Source: Paenibacillus sp. PCH8 (lineage in GTDB: Bacteria; Bacillota; Bacilli; Paenibacillales; Paenibacillaceae). From it: a DNA stretch of 64,000 nucleotides. Of this stretch, positions 35,857-48,688 are shown piece by piece (position 1 is the stretch's first letter; each line of letters starts with the position of its first letter). Both the position numbers and the translations under genes were made by a program. Location: the NCBI RefSeq assembly GCF_002968835.1, contig NZ_PKQK01000001.1, positions 372,001 to 436,000 on the forward strand, written 5' to 3'. The notes under the pieces are model-generated. The model searched no databases, was not told the DNA's origin, and worked only from the letters and a program-made list of their open reading frames with translations.

Positions 35857-37800
35857 ATGACTTATCATGGATCTGTATTAAAAAAAAGCGGGGCTTTATT
35901 ACTTGCAGGAGCTGTTGTTGCCACAACATGGGGAGGATCTACTGTACCTTCAGCATTCGCCGCAACAGTAACACCTACGGGCAAAAGTTCAGTTACAACC
36001 GCAGCTGTAACCGCAGGTAAAGCACCTGCTACTGCCGCAGCATTTGTTCAGGCGATGGAAGAAGCGGCAACACTTGCAGGTGTTCCTTTTGCCATGGACA
36101 AGCTCTCTGGCACAACCGTACAACGTAAAGATGCTGCGGTCGCCTTGCAACAATGGCTCGAACTTGATTCGACTACCGAATCATTCAAGGATGTCCCGGA
36201 TGAAGCCACTTTCGCAGGTGCTGTTGGTGCATTGAATACCGCAGGACTAATGAAAGGTTACACCGAGTCCCTCTTCCTTCCAAACGCTGTTCTTACAGAG
36301 AATGACCTCGCTGTATTGAAAGACCGCATTTATAACTACATAAAACCGTTTGTTCTGGAGGAAGCCACTATCATGGATCTCCAGGCAGCTATGACGAAAG
36401 GAAAACTGACATCCAAAGAGCTGGTACAGAAATATCTGGACCGCATTGAAAAATACGATGATCAAGGTGTAAGCATCAATGCGGTATTAACCCTGAACCC
36501 CGATGCACTCCAAATCGCGGAGCAGTTAGATGAAGAACGTGCAGCTCAAGGCGCACGCGGTCCTCTGCATGGTGTTCCAATCCTGGTAAAGGATAACTTT
36601 GATACCAATGACATGCCGACAACCGCAGGTTGTATCTGTCTGAAAGATTCCATCCCTGCCCACGATGCTGAACAAGTGAAGAAGCTCAAAGCAGCTGGCG
36701 CCATTATTTTGGGCAAAACAAACCTGCATGAATTCGCGTTCGGCATTACCACATCCAGCTCATTGGGTGGACAAACACTCAACCCTTACGCTCTGGATCA
36801 CTATCCAGGTGGTTCAAGCGGTGGAACAGGTGCCGCCATTGCTTCGAACTTTGCAGCTGCAGGTATGGGTACGGACACCGGCGGTTCAATCCGAATCCCG
36901 TCCAGTTTCAATAGCCTCGTGGGTATCCGCCCAACGATCGGACTGTCCAGCCGTGAAGGCATTATCCCATTGGCTTTGACACAGGATGTAGGTGGACCTA
37001 TGGCTCGTACCGTTAGTGACGCTGCAATTATGTTGGATGCTACGGCGGGTTATGACAAAAAAGATGTCGCTACAGCTTACGCGGTAGGGAAAATCCCTTC
37101 CAGCTACACAGACTTCTTGGATGTGAACGGACTGAAAGGTGCACGCATCGGTGTGGCCAAAGAGCTCATTCCAAGTACTAAAGCTGAAGAAAAAGCCGTT
37201 GCCGATGTAATCAATACAGCTGTGGAAGAACTCAAGACACTCGGTGCTACCGCAGTTCCAATCTCAATCCCTAACTGGACAGAGATTAATAAATATCCAA
37301 GTCTCAGCGGTTATGAGTTCAAATTCCAGCTGAATGATTATCTGGACTCCTTGGGTGCCAATGCCCCTTATCACAGTCTATCGGAGATCATCGCTTCCGG
37401 AGAGTTCGACAAATCCCAGGAGCAGTCCTTGAAGACTCGTGATGCACGAGAAACCCTGGAGACTACGGAATATAAAGATATCGTATTGAAACGCACCCAA
37501 ATAACACGTGAGTCCCTGCTAAAAGTCATGGCAGACAATAACCTGGATGCTATCATCTATCCTACGTCTACGCAGGCCGCTGGCGTGATCGGTGAAGGAC
37601 AAACATCCGGTGGTAACAACCGACTGAGTCCCTTCTCAGGCTTCCCGTCAATTACGGTTCCCGCTGGTTTCACAACTGATGGCTTACCTGTAGGAATAGA
37701 ATTCTTGGGCCGTGCCTTTGATGAAGGCACCTTGATCAAGCTGGCTTACAGCTACGAACAAGGCACTCATCACCGTCAAGCGCCTAAACTTACGCCATAA
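35857..37800 (+). CDS. secreted amidase-signature-family enzyme
   Basis: The product has 647 residues. I choose the ATG at 35857, about nine bases after GGAAGGGAG. Residues 1-36 form a signal peptide (GALLLAGAVVATTWGG, cleavage near SAFA-AT). An N-terminal region of about 120 residues resembles an S-layer homology module (SFKDVPDEATFAGAVGALNTAGLMKGYTE) and may hold the protein at the wall. The amidase domain follows, with the Ser-cisSer-Lys triad seen as VPILVKDNFDT, YPGGSSGGTGAAIAS and GTDTGGSIRIPSSFN. Such enzymes hydrolyse amides, including aryl-acyl and peptide amides; the substrate here is unknown. Secretion and wall anchoring are unusual for this mostly cytosolic family. Confidence 0.88.
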   Translation: MTYHGSVLKKSGALLLAGAVVATTWGGSTVPSAFAATVTPTGKSSVTTAAVTAGKAPATAAAFVQAMEEAATLAGVPFAMDKLSGTTVQRKDAAVALQQWLELDSTTESFKDVPDEATFAGAVGALNTAGLMKGYTESLFLPNAVLTENDLAVLKDRIYNYIKPFVLEEATIMDLQAAMTKGKLTSKELVQKYLDRIEKYDDQGVSINAVLTLNPDALQIAEQLDEERAAQGARGPLHGVPILVKDNFDTNDMPTTAGCICLKDSIPAHDAEQVKKLKAAGAIILGKTNLHEFAFGITTSSSLGGQTLNPYALDHYPGGSSGGTGAAIASNFAAAGMGTDTGGSIRIPSSFNSLVGIRPTIGLSSREGIIPLALTQDVGGPMARTVSDAAIMLDATAGYDKKDVATAYAVGKIPSSYTDFLDVNGLKGARIGVAKELIPSTKAEEKAVADVINTAVEELKTLGATAVPISIPNWTEINKYPSLSGYEFKFQLNDYLDSLGANAPYHSLSEIIASGEFDKSQEQSLKTRDARETLETTEYKDIVLKRTQITRESLLKVMADNNLDAIIYPTSTQAAGVIGEGQTSGGNNRLSPFSGFPSITVPAGFTTDGLPVGIEFLGRAFDEGTLIKLAYSYEQGTHHRQAPKLTP

Positions 37801-37928
37801 AATGTTTATGGGATTAAAAACTTGTTGCAACACATAAGAAATGACTGCATTTGCATCAATGTCGCTGACAACCGATTACAGGCTGCAGTGCAAAGCGTTT
37901 CAGGAGCTTCGTGCAGTTCAAACAAAAA

Positions 37929-37978
37929 AGGAAACCACCTCCTCATGTCTGCTTGAAGAGAGTGGCTTCCTTTTTTTA
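37929..37978. terminator. bidirectional Rho-independent terminator
   Basis: AAGGAAACCAC and GTGGCTTCCTTTTTTT form a stem with T runs on both strands. It serves both the amidase gene and the convergent fabH. Confidence 0.85.
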
Positions 37979-38020
37979 TTTAATTATTCGTATGTCGCAC
38001 AAGTTAGCATGTTCTTCACA

Positions 38021-39019
38021 CTATGCCTTGTCCGGTACGCCCCATTTCAGCACCAGACCCGCGTATGTCAAGCCACCGCCAAAGCCAAACAGGGCGATGT
38101 TCTGCCCATACTTCAACTTCCCTTCATCCACTGCAAGCTGTAAAGCCAAGGGGATGGAAGCCGCAGACGTATTACCCCGATACTCAACACTGGTCAATGT
38201 ACGTTCCAACGGAACCGGGCCACGTTCGCAGACAGCCTCAATCATTCTCATGTTGGCACTGTGGGGGACAAACCAGTCAATCTGTTCGAGTCTCATCTCA
38301 GCTTTCGTAATAAGCTTATTTAACTGTTCTGGAATGGTCCGTACAGCCCACTTATAGATCTCTCGACCATTTTGAACCAGACATCCTTCTCCTTGTAAAG
38401 GTACTCCATTCATCTCTGAAGACAACCCACTCTTGTAGAGATGAACTCCACCGTCTCCATTTGTACCTGATATAGCTGCCATAAAGTCCCCTTCGCCAGC
38501 AGATCTCTCCACCAGGAATGCCCCGGCTCCATCACCAAACAGTACACAAGTCGTTCGATCTGTATAATCCGTAATTTTGGATAACGTCTCCGCCCCAATA
38601 ACCAGTACTTTGCGATACATCCCACAGGTCACCAAACCATCAGCCAGTTGCAGCCCATACGTGAAACCCGCACATGCTGCATTTAGATCGAGTACTCCTG
38701 TATGTGGAATCTCAAGACTTGCCTGCACTCTGGATGCCGTACTCGGGAACGCATACTCCGGTGTGCTGGTAGCCACCAGAATCATATCGACATCCTCAAC
38801 AGTAACTTGATAACGACGCATCATATCCTCGACTGCCTTGGTAGCCAGGTCAGATACATATTGATCTTCAGCTGCAATCCGACGTTCCCTCATGCCAGTA
38901 CGCTGTACAATCCATTCGTCACTGGTATCGACCAGTTTCTCCAGATCAGCATTCGTTAATATTCGATCCGGTACATACGTCCCCATTGCCGTGATAGTTG
39001 CTTTTGATTGATGATTCAT
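38021..39019 (-). CDS. fabH: 3-oxoacyl-ACP synthase III
   Basis: FabH condenses acyl-CoA with malonyl-ACP to start fatty acid synthesis. In Bacillales it prefers branched-chain primers. The 332-residue product has the catalytic cysteine in LNAACAGFTYGL, histidine in VPHSANMRMI and asparagine in YRGNTSAAS. The RTGMRERRI motif near the N-terminus is also typical. The ATG at 39019 follows GAGGTGG at nine bases. It lies alone, without fabF. A FapR-type operator overlaps its promoter, so malonyl-CoA should relieve its repression. Confidence 0.95.
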   Translation of the reverse strand: MNHQSKATITAMGTYVPDRILTNADLEKLVDTSDEWIVQRTGMRERRIAAEDQYVSDLATKAVEDMMRRYQVTVEDVDMILVATSTPEYAFPSTASRVQASLEIPHTGVLDLNAACAGFTYGLQLADGLVTCGMYRKVLVIGAETLSKITDYTDRTTCVLFGDGAGAFLVERSAGEGDFMAAISGTNGDGGVHLYKSGLSSEMNGVPLQGEGCLVQNGREIYKWAVRTIPEQLNKLITKAEMRLEQIDWFVPHSANMRMIEAVCERGPVPLERTLTSVEYRGNTSAASIPLALQLAVDEGKLKYGQNIALFGFGGGLTYAGLVLKWGVPDKA

Positions 39020-39050
39020 ACCGGTATTCCACCTCATTTGTTTTTTTATC

Positions 39051-39083
39051 ATTATAGCACTAAGTCTTAGTACTTGGTACTAA
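39051..39083 (-). promoter_or_regulatory. fabH promoter with FapR operator
   Basis: TTAGTACTTGGTACTAA at 39067-39083 is a near-perfect 17-bp palindrome matching the FapR consensus of Bacillus. A -10 TATAAT lies at 39051-39056 on the minus strand, so the operator covers the spacer and -35 region, as expected for repression. Confidence 0.85.
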
Positions 39084-39306
39084 TTTATTTAGTACGATTA
39101 TTTTTTCTTCCTCGCTCCGATTCCTCTCACGCCTATTACCCTGATTCGAGCAACGTGTAGCAAGGGTTTATGATGAAGAACTGATCCGAATTTCTGAACA
39201 ACATGAAGAGTAGCTGAATTTTAACCATTTTCTATAGACACTCCATTCCATCAGGAGGAAAATAAATATACCGTCTTACACTCCAAAAGAATAGAGATGA
39301 TTGATA

Positions 39307-39816
39307 ATGAGTAAAAAAGAGTTTAATATCCTTGCGATATCTGGAAGCCTGCGCAATCAATCCTCCAATACTCTTCTTTTGCAAGCGATGACGAAACTTG
39401 CACCATCTAACTTAGACTTTCAAGAGTATAAAAAATTGAATGCTCTTCCGCACTTCAACCCGGATCTTGATCTGGATGAAGGTCCTGACTCCGTCCAGCA
39501 TTTAAGATCATTGCTGAACAGTTCAGACGGTGTTCTGATCTGCACACCAGAGTATGGAAACGGCATTCCTGGTGTTCTGAAAAATGCATTAGACTGGATT
39601 GTATCCTCCGGAGAATGGATGAATAAACCTACCGTTGTTATCGCGGCTTCTCCCAGCCCATTGGGCGGTAATCAAGCTTATGCATCGCTATTGTTAACAT
39701 TAAAAATGATTAACGCTAATGTCATACATGATGCGTCTTTCACTATTCCTCATATTACCCTGAAAATGAATAAACAAGGAATAATCACCGACGCAGATAC
39801 CCGGAACTCATTGTGA
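39307..39816 (+). CDS. NADPH-dependent FMN reductase family protein, possibly truncated
   Basis: The product of 169 residues has the flavodoxin-like start NILAISGSLRNQSSNTLLL, which binds FMN phosphate, and the conserved TPEYGNGIPGVLKNALDWI segment, then SPSPLGGNQAYASL. This is the NADPH-dependent FMN/chromate/azo-reductase family. The frame stops at NSL-TGA, but the same frame continues for 18 codons (NALVCLEEICVSKKEQPI) with the look of the usual C-terminal helix. An in-frame nonsense change, or natural variation in the end, may therefore explain its short length. The true substrate is unknown. Confidence 0.8.
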   Translation: MSKKEFNILAISGSLRNQSSNTLLLQAMTKLAPSNLDFQEYKKLNALPHFNPDLDLDEGPDSVQHLRSLLNSSDGVLICTPEYGNGIPGVLKNALDWIVSSGEWMNKPTVVIAASPSPLGGNQAYASLLLTLKMINANVIHDASFTIPHITLKMNKQGIITDADTRNSL

Positions 39817-39904
39817 AATGCTCTCGTATGCTTAGAAGAAATCTGTGTATCTAAGAAAGAGCAACCTATTTGATGTATACAGGTTATTTGCATTAAAAAC
39901 AAAA

Positions 39905-39930
39905 AACAGCCTGTAATTCATCAGGCTGTT
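39905..39930. terminator. bidirectional Rho-independent terminator
   Basis: AACAGCCTG, the loop TAATTCAT and CAGGCTGTT form a nine-pair stem, with T runs on both strands. It can end the FMN reductase gene and any readthrough from the rRNA operon. Confidence 0.75.
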
Positions 39931-39971
39931 TCATACTTACGCATATACTATAAGAAGGCTATTAACAAACA

Positions 39972-40007
39972 AATAAAAACCACCACCGAATAACATCAGT
40001 AGTGGTT
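39972..40007 (-). terminator. rRNA operon terminator
   Basis: On the minus strand AACCACTAC and GTGGTGGTT pair around a loop that contains TGATGTTATTCG, followed by TTTATTTGTTTG. It lies immediately after the 5S gene. Confidence 0.75.
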
Positions 40008-40011
40008 CGTT

Positions 40012-40128
40012 GCTTGGCGGCGTCCTACTCTCCCAGGACCCTGCGGTCCAAGTACCATCGGCGCTAGAGGGCTTAACGGTCGTGTTCGGGATGGGTACGT
40101 GTGGAACCCCTCCGCTATCGCCACCAAA
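40012..40128 (-). rRNA. rrf: 5S ribosomal RNA
   Basis: The minus strand begins TTTGGTGGCGATAGCG and ends with AGTAGGACGCCGCCAAGC, which pair as helix I of 5S rRNA. The internal CCCATCCCGAACACGACC stretch is typical of Bacillales. Length is about 117 bases. It is the last gene of the rRNA operon. Confidence 0.95.
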
Positions 40129-40220
40129 CGAGCATTTGTAGTACAAATGCGTTCGCGTTCCATTCGGTCCGACACGGCTGTGTGGATGAATGGTTTAGCG
40201 CAAATTCAGAGATCATTCTC

Positions 40221-40255
40221 TGAAAACTAGATTCGAAACGAAATTTGCGATTTAT
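40221..40255 (-). other. 23S processing stem, 3' arm
   Basis: GAAAACTAGATTCGAAACG and the following AAATTTGCGA on the plus strand are complementary to the segment at 43401-43435 in front of 23S. The two arms would pair in the precursor and be cut by an RNase III-type enzyme. Confidence 0.65.
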
Positions 40256-40267
40256 CACTTGCCATTG

Positions 40268-45170
<4,903 letters not shown>

Positions 45171-45340
45171 AGATGAATTTCAGTAGCGTGGTTAGACGCT
45201 ATAAAAATCATCTCAAGTATTTGAAAAGAGCGATATGCTCATTTTGAATCTGACGAGATTAAAAATCTCATTTGTGCTCCAGTCGATTCAAGCCAAGGCT
45301 TGTCTCAAACTTTCGCGTTCATTCTGCAAGCAGAATGTTT

Positions 45341-45365
45341 ACTCACTCGTTGTTCAGTTTTCAAA
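45341..45365 (-). other. 16S processing stem, 5' arm
   Basis: On the minus strand TTTGAAAACTGAACAACGAG is complementary to the region at 43477-43503 after 16S. The two would form the precursor stalk that frees 16S rRNA. Confidence 0.65.
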
Positions 45366-45414
45366 GATCAAACTTATTTCGTTACCGAATGTCGTTCTCT
45401 TCAGCAACTTTTAT

Positions 45415-45443
45415 ATCATATCACATCCGAACCAACGTTGCAA
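45415..45443 (-). promoter_or_regulatory. rRNA operon promoter P2
   Basis: On the minus strand TTGCAA and TATGAT are separated by 17 bases, about 245 bp before 16S. Confidence 0.8.
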
Positions 45444-45524
45444 GCTCTTTTTTTAAGTTTCTTTCGAAGCTTATTTCACTCGCTTGCCGCACCGTGTATC
45501 TTGTGTTTTTTTGGCCGGAAATAG

Positions 45525-45553
45525 AATATACCATGTACAGTCTAGGAACGCAA
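45525..45553 (-). promoter_or_regulatory. rRNA operon promoter P1
   Basis: On the minus strand TTGCGT and TATATT are separated by 17 bases, 110 bp upstream of P2. Tandem promoters are usual for rRNA operons of Bacillales. Confidence 0.7.
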
Positions 45554-45958
45554 GTCTTTTTCTTTAAAACATTAATGCATATAAAATAAGTATCCTATCG
45601 CCCTTTAATAAGCACTTCTTTAATAGTCGGCCAAATGATACATTTGCATACAACCTTTAATGAATCCAAATAATCAACAGACTAGCGCAAAGGCTTCCCG
45701 TAGGATTCCAATCTGATTATGGAGTACACTCCTGTTGTACACATAATTAGTTTGCAGATTACATTCAGATCATGATAAGACTCACTTTATCATCCGCCTT
45801 TGTTGAATGAGAGAACAAGATCCCCCTCCATATTTAGATAACTATTAACCGATGATTTAAGCGATCAATATACCACCAAATCTTAACTCGTTATACTCAT
45901 TCCTTCTATATAGAAGGAAAACATTTAGAAATTCATTTTACCCAAGAAAATGTTTATA
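45554..45958. other. intergenic region without a recognised gene
   Basis: About 400 bp of AT-rich sequence upstream of the rRNA promoters. I see no gene or repeat. Confidence 0.5.
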
Positions 45959-45961
45959 GAA

Positions 45962-46004
45962 AAAAGCGAAAGCACCGGGTTTACATCCAGGCGCTTCCGC
46001 TTCT
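45962..46004 (-). terminator. Rho-independent terminator
   Basis: On the minus strand AAGCGGAAGCGCCTGG, the loop ATGTAAA and CCCGGTGCTTTCGCTT form a long stem followed by T residues. It ends the purine permease transcript. Confidence 0.85.
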
Positions 46005-46060
46005 TTCATATAGAAGTAACTTACTTATCATAGATAATCCTTCATAACTACTAACGTAGG

Positions 46061-47437
46061 CTACTCTCCACCCATAAAGACATATCGGCAGATTACAATG
46101 ATAGCCAATATCCACATGAGCCAGTGAATCTTCACTTTGCGTTCTGTAACTAAGTTACTGAACACCGCCAGAATCACATAAGACACGATACCTGCAGAGA
46201 TTCCGTTCGCAATTCCGCCTGTGAAAGGCATCAGTACAATCGTAAGGAACGCCGGGAAAGCTTGAAGGAAATCATCCCAGTCGATGCTTCGCACTTGACT
46301 CATCATAAGCACACCCACGATGATCAATGCCGGAGCAGTGGCAGCGGATGGAACAACCAGCGCAAGCGGCGCGATAAACAGGGCCAAAATGAACAGCAAA
46401 CCTGTCGTTACGGAGGTCAGTCCTGTACGTCCACCTGCCTCAACGCCTGAAGCACTTTCAACATATGCAGTAATGGTACTTGTACCCAGTGCAGCACCTG
46501 CGCTGACACCAACTGCATCGACAAGCATTGCTTTACCGATAATTTTCTCGCCTTTTTTCTTATCCTTCATAATGCCCATGCGTGTTGCAGTACCTACCAT
46601 CGTGCCGAACGTGTCGAACAATTCAACGAAGGTAAAGATGAAAATGATCTCAAACAATCCCAGACTAATGGCACCTTTCAAATCCAACTGTCCAACGGCC
46701 AGATCACTGAAGTTAGGCAACCAGCTTGCACCCGAAAGACCACTCAGATTCGTAACTCCCATTGGAATACCAATCAGCGTTGTTGCCACAATCCCGATCA
46801 GTAGAGCCCCTTTGACACGCATAACCATCAGTACAGCAATAAGGAGCAAACCAATCAGGGCCAGTAAGGCATCATGATGGGTTACAAAATTACCTAATGA
46901 CAGATTGAAGCTACTACCTGGAATCGGTTGACTCAGATCTGCATCTGGTGCAACATTCACTGTTACAGCCACGAGATTAGCCAATTTGAAACCGATAATG
47001 GTAATAAAGAGACCAATCCCGACCGTAATCGCCATTTTGATCGACTCTGGAACTGCAACAAGCAGCATTTGTCGAACTTTGGTCACGGTCAAAATAATGA
47101 AGACGATACCGGAAAGGAACACGGCTCCGAGAGCAGCCTGCCAGGTAATCGCACCATTCGAGCTCAGAACCACCGTCATGAAGTACGCATTCAACCCCAT
47201 GCCTGGTGCGAGTGCAATCGGAATATTCACGAACAATCCCATAATAATCGTCATTAATCCGGCGCCGACGGCTGTTGCAAAAAACACTGCATTATCCGAC
47301 ATTCCCGCCCCGGCTTGTCCCAAGAACAACGTATTTACGAAAAGAATGTAAGCCATTGTCATAAAGGTAGTAAGACCCGCAACAATCTCCGTTCTAACGT
47401 TTGTTCCATTTTCTTTGAGTTTAAAGAAACGATCCAT
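46061..47437 (-). CDS. pbuG: NCS2/AzgA-family purine permease (guanine/hypoxanthine)
   Basis: The product of 458 residues is an integral membrane carrier with about 12 to 14 hydrophobic segments. It begins MDRFFKLKENGTNVRTEIVAGLTTFMTMAYILFVN and has the ALAPGMGLNAYF motif and ELFDTFGTMVGTATRMG, both typical of the AzgA branch (PbuG/PbuO). A guanine-type aptamer and PurBox-like sites lie upstream, which supports a guanine/hypoxanthine importer under the same control as the pur operon. The ATG at 47437 follows AAGGAGGAG. PbuO-like adenine-family members cannot be excluded by sequence alone. Confidence 0.9.
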   Translation of the reverse strand: MDRFFKLKENGTNVRTEIVAGLTTFMTMAYILFVNTLFLGQAGAGMSDNAVFFATAVGAGLMTIIMGLFVNIPIALAPGMGLNAYFMTVVLSSNGAITWQAALGAVFLSGIVFIILTVTKVRQMLLVAVPESIKMAITVGIGLFITIIGFKLANLVAVTVNVAPDADLSQPIPGSSFNLSLGNFVTHHDALLALIGLLLIAVLMVMRVKGALLIGIVATTLIGIPMGVTNLSGLSGASWLPNFSDLAVGQLDLKGAISLGLFEIIFIFTFVELFDTFGTMVGTATRMGIMKDKKKGEKIIGKAMLVDAVGVSAGAALGTSTITAYVESASGVEAGGRTGLTSVTTGLLFILALFIAPLALVVPSAATAPALIIVGVLMMSQVRSIDWDDFLQAFPAFLTIVLMPFTGGIANGISAGIVSYVILAVFSNLVTERKVKIHWLMWILAIIVICRYVFMGGE

Positions 47438-47489
47438 AATTCACTAACTCCTCCTTAGAGATGTTGAAGCCATATTGAAAAACGACAAA

Positions 47490-47525
47490 AGACCCTGAAG
47501 TTAAATGTTTCACCCAGGGTTCTGC
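47490..47525 (-). terminator. possible riboswitch terminator upstream of the permease
   Basis: On the minus strand ACCCTG and CAGGGT flank a loop that contains GGTGAAACATTTAA, followed by CTTTTGTCGTTTTTC. The interrupted T run makes it a moderate candidate for the expression platform. Confidence 0.5.
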
Positions 47526-47629
47526 TAATGAGGAGTGGCACTGTGCCAATTGATTGAGAACAAAAAAAATTCTAATGTGCGTGTTGTAGGACGCAATCAT
47601 GTAGAATTCATGTGCTCAGCCTTCTCCTC

Positions 47630-47694
47630 TTCGTAGCCAGATCATTAGGGTGATCTCGTAGAGACTCCCGGGCCAATCCCCGGGATTATACGAA
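47630..47694 (-). promoter_or_regulatory. purine (guanine-type) riboswitch aptamer of the permease gene
   Basis: P1 is TTCGTA/TACGAA, P2 CCCGGG/CCCGGG, and P3 AGATC/GATCT. The joint GTCTCTAC keeps the binding U and A, and the C in GGCTACG corresponds to C74, so guanine or hypoxanthine is expected. It departs from consensus in J3/1 (GGCTAC in place of GACTAC) and has a six-base L2. Confidence 0.85.
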
Positions 47695-47727
47695 TTAGTA
47701 TGCGCTATTTGTGTGTTTCCCATCACT

Positions 47728-47757
47728 ATTTTAGGAGAGGAGTTCCCCTTTTGTCAA
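47728..47757 (-). promoter_or_regulatory. sigma-A promoter of the purine permease gene
   Basis: On the minus strand TTGACA and TAAAAT are 18 bases apart, placing transcription start about 25 bases before the aptamer. Confidence 0.8.
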
Positions 47758-47761
47758 TGAG

Positions 47762-47808
47762 AAAAACGAATGTTAAATCCTCTTTCCATGAATATCGTTC
47801 GTATTATT
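47762..47808 (-). promoter_or_regulatory. paired PurBox-like PurR operator
   Basis: AAAAACGAATGTT (plus) and AATAATACGAACGAT (minus) face each other just upstream of the -35, each with a CGAA core. The layout mirrors the site in front of purE. Confidence 0.6.
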
Positions 47809-47921
47809 TAACAGATCAAACCAGTTCAGCGATTTACAATCCTTTTTAATACGTTATTCTCAGCGGATTTCAAAGGAATATGTTCATTCTGTCAGATTGG
47901 GCTTTCAGCAAAATAAACATG

Positions 47922-47969
47922 AAAAAGCTACCCTGATCAAAGGGCTAGAAGCGCTCTGATCAGGGTAGC
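47922..47969 (-). terminator. Rho-independent terminator
   Basis: GCTACCCTGATCA and TGATCAGGGTAGC form a perfect 13-pair stem, followed on the minus strand by five T. It lies about 150 bases after the lipoprotein gene. Confidence 0.85.
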
Positions 47970-48118
47970 CTATGTGTCTGATGCGTTATAGCAATCAGGA
48001 GAGTGATGATGATCTACGAATAATGATGTCTGATATTCCAAAGCATATAATCATTAAGTATAAGGAGCAACTTACGACATGTTCCAGGTCTATTTTTACC
48101 GGATCAGTCCTATGTTCA

Positions 48119-48370
48119 TCATATCTCTGTCTGCGAGACATTCTGTAATTTGGATTGTTCCTGATCGGTGTTCGTTGTTACGTTAGAGGATAATTCCTGG
48201 TTTCTCGTCTGGTCGGAAGACGCATCCGCTGCCTCTAAGTTCACAAATGAAAAATCTCCTGCACCGGAAGCCAGGTCCTGCATACCCGAACCGCATCCTG
48301 CCAGCATCACCATCAGAAATGCACTTCCAATACCCATCTTCCATTTGCTCATATAGTCGGTTTTACGCAT
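48119..48370 (-). CDS. small lipoprotein of unknown function
   Basis: The product of 83 residues has a basic N-terminus (MRKTDYMSKWKMG), a hydrophobic stretch and the lipobox MLAGC, with the lipid-attached cysteine at residue 26. The mature part is about 58 residues, polar and rich in Ser, Asn, Gln and Asp, and looks unstructured. An AGGGAGA ribosome binding site lies eight bases before the ATG. It has its own terminator. No family is recognised. Confidence 0.75.
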   Translation of the reverse strand: MRKTDYMSKWKMGIGSAFLMVMLAGCGSGMQDLASGAGDFSFVNLEAADASSDQTRNQELSSNVTTNTDQEQSKLQNVSQTEI

Positions 48371-48611
48371 ACATTCAATCTCCCTTCAGTGGCCATATCG
48401 CTCTTCATATAACTTAGTGTACAGGCCTTACCTGAAAGGATCATGAAATGAATCTAAAAATGGGATAAAATTATAGAGTGATACCTATTCATTCTCTTCT
48501 TTGCTCGAATGATAAATCAGAACTACTCCCCGTATAAATTAAACGAAACGGTGCAATAAACCACAATAAATTCACATAAAATAAGCTGTATTTAAAAGAA
48601 GTTATATCATT

Positions 48612-48655
48612 AAAAAACTCCCTTCTATTTGCGTTAAAACGCAGATAAAAGAGAG
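48612..48655 (-). terminator. Rho-independent terminator
   Basis: On the minus strand CTCTCTTTTATCTGCG, the loop TTTTAA and CGCAAATAGAAGGGAG form a long stem with a few mismatches, followed by six T. It ends guaA. Confidence 0.8.
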
Positions 48656-48688
48656 CGCTTATTACAATCTGTTGTTACAGGGTATACC

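Noticed and set aside
39120..39240. Short peptide-like stretch (YDEELIRISEQHEE) upstream of the FMN reductase
   Set aside because: It could be a gene remnant, but it is too short, lacks a start signal and matches nothing I recognise.
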